In this document: positions 1 to 5,202 of the stretch, one piece after another
Numbering within the stretch: the first letter of the stretch is position 1
Layout of the letters: the number at the start of each line of letters is the position of its first letter
Assembly: GCA_004356415.1 (NCBI GenBank)
Contig: SMWN01000013.1
Coordinates: 1-5,202 of the forward strand
DNA length: 5,202 nt
Source of the DNA: Gammaproteobacteria bacterium
GTDB lineage: Bacteria > Pseudomonadota > Gammaproteobacteria > Eutrophobiales > Eutrophobiaceae
Direction of reading: 5' to 3'
Program-made: the position numbers and the translations under genes
The notes under the pieces: generated by a model
Database searches by the model: none
Told to the model about the DNA's origin: nothing
The model's input: the letters and a program-made list of their open reading frames with translations, nothing else

Positions 1-111
1 AGTGTAGAACTGGTTTCTGGACTTGAAGAGATAGATTACTATGATGATCCAGATATTTTTGAAGAGCTTAAATTTCATGAATGGCTTGACGACTATGAAT
101 CATCAAGCTGA
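1..111 (+). CDS. C-terminal fragment of an unidentified acidic protein (5' end outside window)
   Basis: An open frame enters from the left edge and ends at TGA 109-111, giving 36 residues. The tail is strongly acidic: 13 of 36 residues are Asp or Glu against a single Lys, with aromatic residues scattered through it (IDYYDDPDIF, then FHEWLDDYE). I do not recognise the family, and the visible part has no catalytic motif. It faces the minus-strand gene that ends at 122, with 10 bases between the two stop codons. Because only 36 codons are visible, its reality rests on the open frame, sensible residue composition and tight convergent packing. The upstream sequence would settle it. Confidence 0.5.
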   Translation, partial: SVELVSGLEEIDYYDDPDIFEELKFHEWLDDYESSS

Positions 112-121
112 TGTTGCTGAA

Positions 122-595
122 TTAATCCCTTATTTTATGTGACTCTTTTGCCAGCATTCGTGCAAATTGTTTTATCTGCACATCGTAAAGAACAAGTTCC
201 CCTCCTGTTTTAATGGCTGTCAGTGAAATTCTGGCAATTAATAGCAACAATAACAAAGCAATTATCCAGGCAAAGAAATAAGAAACTCGAATATTTCCTG
301 TGCCTACAGGAGCAGGTCTTTTCCCGGTTTCAGTGTACTGTTTAACGCCATTCTCTGAGTCACTCCCTACAATCAGACTATCTCTGATTGGTGCCAATGT
401 TTTATCAATATTCGAACCTTTTTCGATGGCGACAGCAAAGCGCTCGATTTTTTCGGGATGTACATACAAATCTTGCGCTGTTAATAAAACCTGAATGGCG
501 ACCCAAAGGCCAGCGAGCAGGAGAAAAAATCCTAGTATCCTGACAAGGAAACTCATGATGTTTCTACCAGCGTCATCTAATGTGTTTTCATTCAT
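122..595 (-). CDS. Small two-helix inner-membrane protein of unknown function
   Basis: The product is 157 residues with two clear hydrophobic segments, at about residues 15-38 and 104-125 (the latter includes a run of six Leu, ALLLLLLIA). Between them lies a soluble loop of about 65 residues with mixed charge (around HPEKIERF and a Ser/Asp-rich stretch). A short basic/amphipathic tail follows. The first helix is preceded by Arg13 and has Arg19 near its start, and the second is followed by Arg122 and Lys129. No conserved enzymatic motif is visible and I do not recognise the family. The start is set at ATG 595 because a consensus AGGAG lies 8 bases upstream. The frame also opens at a TTG at 613, but that would bury the ribosome site inside the gene. 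It is transcribed divergently from the permease operon, so the two may share a regulatory region. Confidence 0.8.
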   Translation of the reverse strand: MNENTLDDAGRNIMSFLVRILGFFLLLAGLWVAIQVLLTAQDLYVHPEKIERFAVAIEKGSNIDKTLAPIRDSLIVGSDSENGVKQYTETGKRPAPVGTGNIRVSYFFAWIIALLLLLLIARISLTAIKTGGELVLYDVQIKQFARMLAKESHKIRD

Positions 596-603
596 GATTT
601 TAA

Positions 604-608
604 CTCCT
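604..608 (-). promoter_or_regulatory. Ribosome binding site of the minus-strand membrane protein gene
   Basis: CTCCT on the + strand reads AGGAG on the minus strand, 8 bases before ATG at 595-593. This canonical Shine-Dalgarno core and spacing decide the start in favour of ATG 595 over the upstream in-frame TTG at 613. Confidence 0.75.
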
Positions 609-648
609 GCCAAGAGAATCCTTTATACTCGTTTTTATTATTGTTCGA

Positions 649-654
649 ATTATA
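649..654 (-). promoter_or_regulatory. Candidate -10 element (TATAAT) for the minus-strand gene
   Basis: ATTATA on the + strand reads as a perfect TATAAT on the minus strand, about 54 bases upstream of the ATG at 595. No good -35 hexamer lies 16-18 bases further upstream, as that stretch is GGCC-rich, and there is no TG extension. The call therefore rests on the -10 match and its intergenic position, and could be chance in AT-rich DNA. Confidence 0.35.
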
Positions 655-660
655 GGACTT

Positions 661-666
661 TATACT
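661..666 (+). promoter_or_regulatory. Candidate -10 element (TATACT) for the permease operon
   Basis: TATACT matches the -10 consensus at five of six positions. It would place the transcript start near 673, about 38 bases before the first permease ATG. The -35 region (about 638-643, TTATTG) is poor, so an activator-dependent promoter or a different site is possible. This is the best + strand candidate I see between the two divergent genes. Confidence 0.3.
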
Positions 667-710
667 GGAACGGCCGATGAGGCCAGAAAAGTGAGACATA
701 AATATTCATT

Positions 711-1634
711 ATGTTGAATTATCTCGGGTCAAGATTGTTCGGAGCATTATTGGTGGTGATCGGTGTAACGACGATCGTCTTTATGTTGATTCATGTTGTG
801 CCAGGAGATCCGGTTGAAGTGATGCTTGGGGAATCTGCCCAGGTTGCTGACAAGGAGGCACTGCGTGAGACTTTAGGGTTGAATCTACCATTATCAACGC
901 AGTGGCTAAATTATGTCAGTGGCCTGTTACAGTTGGACCTAGGGACTTCACTTCATTCAAAAAGGCCTGTTGTGGAAATCCTTTTTGAACGCATTCCTGC
1001 AACGTCCATACTGGCAGGCACAAGTATTCTTATTGCACTCATCATTGCATTACCTTTGGGTGTACTTGCGGCGGTACGTAAGGACAGCTTTTGGGATACG
1101 GGTGCAATGGCATTTTCCATGCTCGGTGTCGCCATACCAAATTTCTGGATGGGGCCACTATTAATTCTGGTTTTTTCTCTGTGGCTGGGCTGGTTTCCGG
1201 TAAGCGGCAATGACCAAACCTTGTCACTGGTTTTGCCCGCACTCACATTAGGCACTGCTTTGGCCGCAATCCTGTCTCGCATGATTCGTTCCTCCTTACT
1301 GGAAGTGTTAAACGAGGACTATATTCGAGCTGCCAATGCCAGGGGGCTGTCGCCAACAACGATTATCTGGAAACATGGTTTAAAGAATGCGGCTTTGCCT
1401 GTCGTGACCATAATGGGCATGCAATTGGGTGCATTGCTTGCCGGTGCTGTGATTACAGAAACAGTTTTTTCATGGCCCGGGATTGGACAGCTCACCATTG
1501 AATCGATACAGAAAAGAGATTATCCCGTTGTTCAGTCTTGTGTGTTACTGATTAGCTTGAGTTACGTTTTTATTAATCTTTTAACCGATCTAGCTTATGC
1601 TTATCTAGATCCTCGTGTTAGCTTGAGTGAGTAA
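711..1634 (+). CDS. DppB/OppB-type ABC transporter permease (peptide/nickel importer family)
   Basis: This 307-residue inner-membrane protein is one half of the membrane channel of a binding-protein-dependent importer. The length and layout are standard for the DppB/OppB/NikB family: TM1 at about 7-29, followed by PGDP (31-34), then the family's periplasmic segment (LGLNLPLSTQWLNY, and DLGTSL at 76-81). A core of five further helices follows. The cytoplasmic EAA loop that docks the ATPase is clear: DYIRAANARGLS at 203-214 and the following KHGLKNAALPVV. Late family signatures are TETVFSWPGIGQL (249-261) and RDYPVV (269-274). ATG 711 is chosen because the protein begins exactly where family members do, although the Shine-Dalgarno is weak (GTGAGA at 691-696, too far away). 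It is the first gene of the apparent operon and overlaps the next gene by 8 bases. Substrate cannot be read from the permease. Peptides are the family default, and the downstream nagZ hints at cell-wall peptides. Confidence 0.93.
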   Translation: MLNYLGSRLFGALLVVIGVTTIVFMLIHVVPGDPVEVMLGESAQVADKEALRETLGLNLPLSTQWLNYVSGLLQLDLGTSLHSKRPVVEILFERIPATSILAGTSILIALIIALPLGVLAAVRKDSFWDTGAMAFSMLGVAIPNFWMGPLLILVFSLWLGWFPVSGNDQTLSLVLPALTLGTALAAILSRMIRSSLLEVLNEDYIRAANARGLSPTTIIWKHGLKNAALPVVTIMGMQLGALLAGAVITETVFSWPGIGQLTIESIQKRDYPVVQSCVLLISLSYVFINLLTDLAYAYLDPRVSLSE

Positions 1635-2490
1635 AGAGATTTCCGTGACGATTCGATTCTCATTTCCTTTTTTGATGATTGCCTTATGGATTTTTGTTGC
1701 GCTGTTTGCAGGTCTATTATCATTGCACCCTGACACCATCATATTAGAAAAGATACTGATACCGCCAGAGGGTCAAGCCTGGTTGGGCTATGATGATTTG
1801 GGTCGGTCGATCGCAGAGCGTTTGATCCTGGGTGCAAGAACCTCTTTTCTGGTTGCGTTTTGTGTGGTTTCGATTTCATTTGTTTCGGGGACAGCTGTTG
1901 GTGTGATGGCAGCCTGGTTTGGAGGGTGGTGGGATAAAGTGACCGTACTTGTGATTGATATTTTTATCGCATTTCCGGGAATATTATTAGCAATTGCATT
2001 ATCCGGTTTGTTGGGCCCCGGCATCATGAATGTCGTGGTGGCCTTGTCCGTGGTTGGCTGGGTGGGGTTTGCTCGATTGGCCAGGGCACAAACATTGACC
2101 ATGAAGCATCGTGATCATGTGATGGCGGCACAGGCATTAGGCACTGAAACGAGACAAATTGCGCTGATCCATATTCTGCCTTTAATCATTGCGCCTTTAG
2201 TCATTGAAGCAACCTTTGCCATTGCCGGGACAGTGATTGCTGAGGCTAGCCTTTCGTTCCTGGGGCTGGGCGTGCAACCACCGAACCCGTCATGGGGCAG
2301 CATGATTAGAGATGGCACACGTTTTATGCTGGTTGCGCCACATATGGTTCTGGCTCCCGGCATGGCCATTCTGCTGGTGGTATTATCTATTAACTTACTG
2401 GGAGACAATCTACGGGATAGAATGGATGTCAGATCAAGACATGCAAAATTCAATCGTGAAGATGCTAGTCAATCATTGCAAGAAGGGTAG
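1627..2490 (+). CDS. DppC/OppC-type ABC transporter permease, partner of the upstream permease
   Basis: This 287-residue product is the second membrane subunit of the importer. After an N-terminal helix (about 12-33), the family signature WLGYDDLGRSIAERLILGAR spans 52-71. The EAA loop is at about 163-174 (DHVMAAQALGTE). The strongest family mark is SLSFLGLGVQPPNPSWG at 208-224, with NLLGDNLRDRMDVR near the C-terminus (256-269). The 5' end overlaps the previous gene by 8 bases, implying translational coupling. An in-frame TGA sits directly before GTG 1627, so that GTG is the furthest upstream start. A second GTG at 1645 would also be plausible, with purine-rich AAAGAGA a few bases upstream, and would remove six residues. 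No periplasmic binding protein or ATPase gene adjoins the pair, which is unusual for this family. The pair presumably works with subunits encoded elsewhere. Confidence 0.93.
   Translation: MSKEISVTIRFSFPFLMIALWIFVALFAGLLSLHPDTIILEKILIPPEGQAWLGYDDLGRSIAERLILGARTSFLVAFCVVSISFVSGTAVGVMAAWFGGWWDKVTVLVIDIFIAFPGILLAIALSGLLGPGIMNVVVALSVVGWVGFARLARAQTLTMKHRDHVMAAQALGTETRQIALIHILPLIIAPLVIEATFAIAGTVIAEASLSFLGLGVQPPNPSWGSMIRDGTRFMLVAPHMVLAPGMAILLVVLSINLLGDNLRDRMDVRSRHAKFNREDASQSLQEG
2481..2486 (+). promoter_or_regulatory. Ribosome binding site of nagZ inside the end of the DppC-type gene
   Basis: AGAAGG lies 7 bases before ATG 2494 and within the last codons of the preceding permease gene, whose stop is at 2488-2490. 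This supports ATG 2494 as the nagZ start and suggests that ribosomes finishing the permease gene can reinitiate. Confidence 0.65.
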
Positions 2491-2493
2491 ATC

Positions 2494-3555
2494 ATGTCAT
2501 TAGGTCCAATCATGATGGATCTGCGTGGCACCACGCTGGAAAATGATGAGAAAGAATGTATACAACATCCTTTGGTGGGGGGGATAATCTTCTTCTCGCG
2601 TAATTATGAATCACCGGAACAGGTCGCTGCACTATCAAAAGAAATACATGCCCTGCGTGAACCTCGTTTGTTAATCGCCGTAGATCATGAAGGCGGACGT
2701 GTGCAGAGGTTTCAGAATGGTTTTACAAAACTACCAGCCTTACAGTTGATTGGTAGCCGATATAGCAAAGACAATAAAGCAGGATTAAAACTTGCTGAAA
2801 AAGCCGGTTGGTTGATGGCCGTTGAACTCAGGGCTGTGGACATTGATTTTAGTTTTGCTCCTGTACTGGATGTCTGTAAGGGCATCAGTCAGGTAATAGG
2901 TGATAGGTCATTCCACAAAAATCCGGAATGTGTTGCTGCATTATCCCAATCCTATATGCATGGTATGCGCCGCGCGGGGATGGCCGCAGTCGGCAAGCAT
3001 TTCCCGGGTCACGGTGCGGTCAAGGAAGATTCACATCACGCCATACCGTTTGATAGAAGAAGGTTTGAAGATATCCTGATGGATGACATGGTGTCATTTG
3101 AACGGTTAATTCATGTAGGGCTCGCGGCTATCATGCCAGCGCATGTTATTTATCCGGAAGTCGATGATAAACCTGCTGGCTTTTCATCTATCTGGTTACA
3201 GAACATCCTGCGCCAACAGCTGGGGTTTCAGGGGGTTATTTTTAGTGATGACATCAGCATGGCGGGTGCAGAGATCGTGGGTGGATATGTCGATCGTGCA
3301 CATTGCGCACTAGAAGCGGGGTGCGATATGGTGCTTGTGTGCAATAATCAAGCTGCTGCAATGGATATACTGGATAACCTCAAAGTGGAGTCAAACCCGG
3401 CTTCACAATCCCGTTTGATACGCATGCATGGCAAACACGAATATGATTTTATGAGCATGAAAAATGATGAAGAATGGCAGGCTGTGTCAGAGGAAATCTC
3501 GGGTCTAGTCGTTGAACCGGAGTTAGCATTGGGTGATGATGGAATAGGGCGATGA
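2494..3555 (+). CDS. nagZ: Beta-N-acetylhexosaminidase NagZ (GH3, peptidoglycan recycling)
   Basis: This cytoplasmic glycoside hydrolase (EC 3.2.1.52) removes the non-reducing GlcNAc from GlcNAc-1,6-anhydroMurNAc and its peptide derivatives during cell-wall recycling. In bacteria with an AmpR/AmpC system it produces the inducer of beta-lactamase. The 353-residue product begins GPIMMDLRG and continues with HPLVGGIIFFSRNY (25-38) and AVDHEGGRVQRF (62-73), all typical of NagZ. The catalytic loop KHFPGHGAVKEDSHH (168-182) carries the Asp179-His181 pair, equivalent by alignment from memory to Asp174/His176 of the enterobacterial enzyme, with His as acid/base. FSDDISM (250-256) carries the nucleophile, Asp252. 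AIMPAHVIY (212-220) and CDMVLVCNN (277-285) are also conserved. No signal peptide is present, as expected. It is slightly longer than the 341-residue E. coli protein because of a short acidic tail after residue 340. It starts 3 bases after the permease gene and overlaps the next gene by 4 bases (ATGA). This differs from the E. coli nagZ neighbourhood. Confidence 0.96.
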   Translation: MSLGPIMMDLRGTTLENDEKECIQHPLVGGIIFFSRNYESPEQVAALSKEIHALREPRLLIAVDHEGGRVQRFQNGFTKLPALQLIGSRYSKDNKAGLKLAEKAGWLMAVELRAVDIDFSFAPVLDVCKGISQVIGDRSFHKNPECVAALSQSYMHGMRRAGMAAVGKHFPGHGAVKEDSHHAIPFDRRRFEDILMDDMVSFERLIHVGLAAIMPAHVIYPEVDDKPAGFSSIWLQNILRQQLGFQGVIFSDDISMAGAEIVGGYVDRAHCALEAGCDMVLVCNNQAAAMDILDNLKVESNPASQSRLIRMHGKHEYDFMSMKNDEEWQAVSEEISGLVVEPELALGDDGIGR

Positions 3556-3557
3556 TG
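3531..3557 (+). repeat. Near-perfect 11-bp direct repeat at the nagZ end
   Basis: GGGTGATGATG (3531-3541) and GGGCGATGATG (3547-3557) match at 10 of 11 positions with a 16-base offset. The second copy holds the nagZ stop and the start of the next gene. It may be a remnant of a small local duplication, or chance similarity around the ATGATG junction. Confidence 0.35.
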
Positions 3558-4505
3558 AAATACAGGCATAATAAATTACTCTCGCTGATTACCAGCATGG
3601 CGCTGGTCTTGTTTTCTGGGTCTTTATTCGCTTTAGATCTGACACGAAAGCTGACAAATGCAGATTGTCGTGTCATCGAGGACATATCTTCTGACACACC
3701 AACGATTGCCATATTTAGCGATGCACTACTCTGGAAGGTCTCGAAAGAAGGCAGACAGCCGAGTTACGTGTTCGGAACAATTCATGTTTCTGATCCCAGA
3801 ATTACAAATTTACCTGAGACGGTTGAAACAGCCTTAAAAAATTCAGATATATTTGTCATGGAGGTTTTACCCACGCCAGAAGAAGCATTATCACTAGCGC
3901 AGATGATGTTTTATGCTGATGGTACAACGTTAAAAGATTACTTAGATGACGACTTGTTTAATCGTATTGCAAAAGTCCTGTCAAATTTTCAGTTGCCGAT
4001 AGAAGCTGTTTCTGTGATGAGACCATGGGCAGCATTTTTATTGATGAATTATCCAGCAGATAATACGATGCCACTGGATTTAGTGTTGTTTGAGATAGCG
4101 ATGAGTCAAGGTGCCAGAACCATTGGTCTGGAAACACTCTCTGAGCAAGGGGCTGTCTTCAGTGAAATGGCGCTGGACGACCAGTTTAGATTATTACTGG
4201 ACACTGTGTGTAATTATGATTTGGTCATGCAGGACATAGAAGAAATGAAACGTCTCTATTTAGAGAAAGATTTAAACGGCCTGTTAAATGCGGGCACCCA
4301 ACATATCTATGCCGATGAGCAGGTGTATAAGGAATTGAACAAGCGATTATTAACTGATCGAAATAAGATAATGGCTGATCGAATGCAAGCAGTTTTGCAG
4401 GAGGGTGGTGCCTTTATTGCAATTGGTGCCCTACACCTGCCTGGTGATAAAGGTGTGATAGCAAGATTAAGTCAACAGGGTTATAAAATAACCGCAATTT
4501 ATTAA
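3552..4505 (+). CDS. Exported TraB/GumN-family protein (Tiki/TraB fold, putative metalloprotease-like)
   Basis: The 317-residue product starts with a basic stretch and a hydrophobic segment (about residues 9-27, ending GSLFA), a probable signal peptide, so it should act in the periplasm. The mature part has the marks of the TraB/GumN family. LLWKVSKEG leads into YVFGTIHVSDPR (72-83), with the first GxxH at 75-78. FVMEV follows with conserved Glu104, then MPLDLVL (173-179), GLETLSEQ (192-199), and an RNKIMADRM segment (270-278). IGALHLPGDKGV (291-302) carries the second GxxH at 292-295. Known members of this fold include Tiki proteases and the Enterococcus pheromone-shutdown protein TraB; the bacterial substrate here is unknown. 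ATG 3552 overlaps the nagZ stop, and ATG 3555 is equally possible because AGGG (3546-3549) has a better 5-base spacing to it. Translational coupling with nagZ is likely. Family assignment is firm; activity is not established. Confidence 0.9.
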   Translation: MMKYRHNKLLSLITSMALVLFSGSLFALDLTRKLTNADCRVIEDISSDTPTIAIFSDALLWKVSKEGRQPSYVFGTIHVSDPRITNLPETVETALKNSDIFVMEVLPTPEEALSLAQMMFYADGTTLKDYLDDDLFNRIAKVLSNFQLPIEAVSVMRPWAAFLLMNYPADNTMPLDLVLFEIAMSQGARTIGLETLSEQGAVFSEMALDDQFRLLLDTVCNYDLVMQDIEEMKRLYLEKDLNGLLNAGTQHIYADEQVYKELNKRLLTDRNKIMADRMQAVLQEGGAFIAIGALHLPGDKGVIARLSQQGYKITAIY

Positions 4506-4512
4506 GCATAAT

Positions 4513-4518
4513 AGAAGG
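4513..4518 (+). promoter_or_regulatory. Ribosome binding site of the mechanosensitive channel gene
   Basis: AGAAGG lies 10 bases before ATG 4529, in the 23-base gap after the TraB/GumN gene. An in-frame TTG at 4526 directly precedes this ATG with 7-base spacing, but ATG is preferred. Confidence 0.6.
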
Positions 4519-4528
4519 TCTGGTATTG

Positions 4529-5202
4529 ATGGATATAGAAACAACGCTAATTGAATTTCAGAATTACTTCGGCAGCAACTCATGGGTAGCACAGGTATTT
4601 ATTGTTGTATTTATTACGCTACTCATCAGTTTTCTACAAAAACGTATTCTTGGAAAGTTACTTGCAAAGCTGCAAGAAACTCGTATCTATTGGGATGATG
4701 CCCTGGTTGATGCGGCGCGTCGCCCGCTAACCATTCTAATCTGGATAATCGGACTTAGCTTTGCGGCCGAGATCGTCAGTAACAGAAGTGGTGCAGTCAT
4801 CTTTAATGCAATTGATCCTGTCCGTGATGTCGGTGTCATTTTCACATTCGCATGGTTTCTGGTGAGATTCATTAAACGTACAGAAGAAAATATCATTCTG
4901 AAGAAAGAGGCCAGAGGTGAGGAGATCGACCGCACAACGGCGGATACGATTGCAAAACTATTAAGAATATCCGTGATTATCACCGCCTTGCTGGTGATGT
5001 TGCAGACTCTGGGTTACAGCATATCGGGAGTCCTCGCATTTGGTGGTATCGGGGGTATCGCGATGGGTTTTGCAGCAAAAGATTTGCTGGCGAACTTCTT
5101 TGGTGGACTGATGATCTATATGGATCGTCCATTCAATGTTGGAGACTGGATAAGATCTCCGGACAGAGATATTGAGGGCACCGTTGAAAATATCGGCTGG
5201 CG
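4529..5202 (+). CDS. MscS-family mechanosensitive channel, YnaI-like (3' end outside window)
   Basis: The frame is open from ATG 4529 to the window end (224 whole codons, no stop). The product is an inner-membrane channel that opens under membrane tension to release solutes on osmotic downshock. Hydrophobic segments lie at about 20-38, 68-84, 101-116, 144-162 and 166-197, five in all rather than the three of minimal MscS. The last is the Gly/Ala-rich pore helix (VLAFGGIGGIAMGFAAKDLL, 168-187). It is followed by NFFGGLMIYMDRPF, then GDWIRSPDRDIEGTVENIGW (205-224), the start of the cytoplasmic beta domain. From memory, E. coli YnaI (343 residues, five helices) has nearly the same wording here, GDWIRSPDRNIEGTV, so this is a YnaI-type channel rather than MscS or MscK. 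The cytoplasmic vestibule is cut off. It is probably the fifth gene of the operon, 23 bases after the TraB/GumN stop, though a separate promoter cannot be excluded. Confidence 0.92.
   Translation, partial: MDIETTLIEFQNYFGSNSWVAQVFIVVFITLLISFLQKRILGKLLAKLQETRIYWDDALVDAARRPLTILIWIIGLSFAAEIVSNRSGAVIFNAIDPVRDVGVIFTFAWFLVRFIKRTEENIILKKEARGEEIDRTTADTIAKLLRISVIITALLVMLQTLGYSISGVLAFGGIGGIAMGFAAKDLLANFFGGLMIYMDRPFNVGDWIRSPDRDIEGTVENIGW

Larger units (their letters stand above)
621..666 (+). repeat. 9-bp direct repeat CTTTATACT in the divergent intergenic region
   Basis: CTTTATACT occurs at 621-629 and again at 658-666, 37 bases apart start to start. The flanking bases differ. Both copies include a TATACT hexamer, and the second coincides with the candidate -10 of the operon. 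It could reflect duplicated regulator sites or alternative promoters, but short repeats like this arise easily in AT-rich intergenic DNA. Confidence 0.4.

Noticed and set aside
101..113. CATCA-AGC-TGATG inverted repeat between the convergent genes, considered as a terminator
   Set aside because: The stem is only 5 bp and AT-rich, overlaps the coding end, and has no T-run on either side.
596..613. Upstream TTG start for the minus-strand membrane protein gene, adding six residues
   Set aside because: The AGGAG ribosome site lies inside this extension, 8 bases before ATG 595, so the shorter protein is much more likely.
300..680. Short + strand open frames opposite the membrane protein gene and in its upstream region
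   Set aside because: The minus-strand reading has a consensus ribosome site and two membrane helices. The + strand products look like random translations.
1788..2453. Two minus-strand open frames of just over 100 codons each
   Set aside because: Both are antisense to the DppC-type permease, which carries unambiguous family signatures throughout. They are explained by its codon composition.
3348..3712. Overlapping minus-strand open frames across the nagZ/TraB junction
   Set aside because: They are antisense to two well-supported coding regions, lack a convincing ribosome site and show no domain features.
4687..4983. Minus-strand open frame of about 98 codons
   Set aside because: It lies wholly antisense to the channel gene, whose + strand product has clear MscS-family motifs. 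The antisense product has low-complexity composition and no recognisable motif.

Overview
The window looks like chromosomal DNA from a gammaproteobacterium of moderate, slightly AT-leaning base composition. The evidence is a NagZ with close residue-level resemblance to the enterobacterial enzyme, an MscS-type channel strongly resembling E. coli YnaI, and compact gene packing with overlapping starts and stops. The genus cannot be named from the sequence. I see no mobile element, tRNA, rRNA or CRISPR, and no stretch over 300 bases without a gene.

Layout. Positions 1-111 hold the acidic C-terminal tail of an unidentified + strand gene. It converges, with a 10-base gap, on a minus-strand gene (122-595) for a small two-helix membrane protein of unknown function. 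A divergent intergenic region of about 115 bases (596-710) holds plausible but weak promoter elements in both directions. From 711 to the window end, five + strand genes form what looks like one operon: a DppB/OppB-type permease, a DppC/OppC-type permease, nagZ (beta-N-acetylhexosaminidase), a secreted TraB/GumN-family protein, and a YnaI-like mechanosensitive channel cut by the window edge. Their junctions are an 8-base overlap, a 3-base gap, a 4-base overlap and a 23-base gap.

How they may work together. The permease pair belongs to the peptide/nickel ABC importer family. Its solute-binding protein and ATPases are not in the window, so it must borrow these or have them encoded elsewhere. 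NagZ acts in the cytoplasm on GlcNAc-anhydroMurNAc-peptides recovered from cell-wall turnover. Close coupling of this permease pair to nagZ suggests, as inference only, that the transporter imports muropeptides or cell-wall peptides. The downstream genes are also envelope-related: an exported TraB/Tiki-fold protein with both GxxH motifs, and an osmotic-release channel. The cluster therefore reads as a cell-wall recycling and envelope-stress unit. Each protein belongs to a known family; the novelty, if any, is in the combination.
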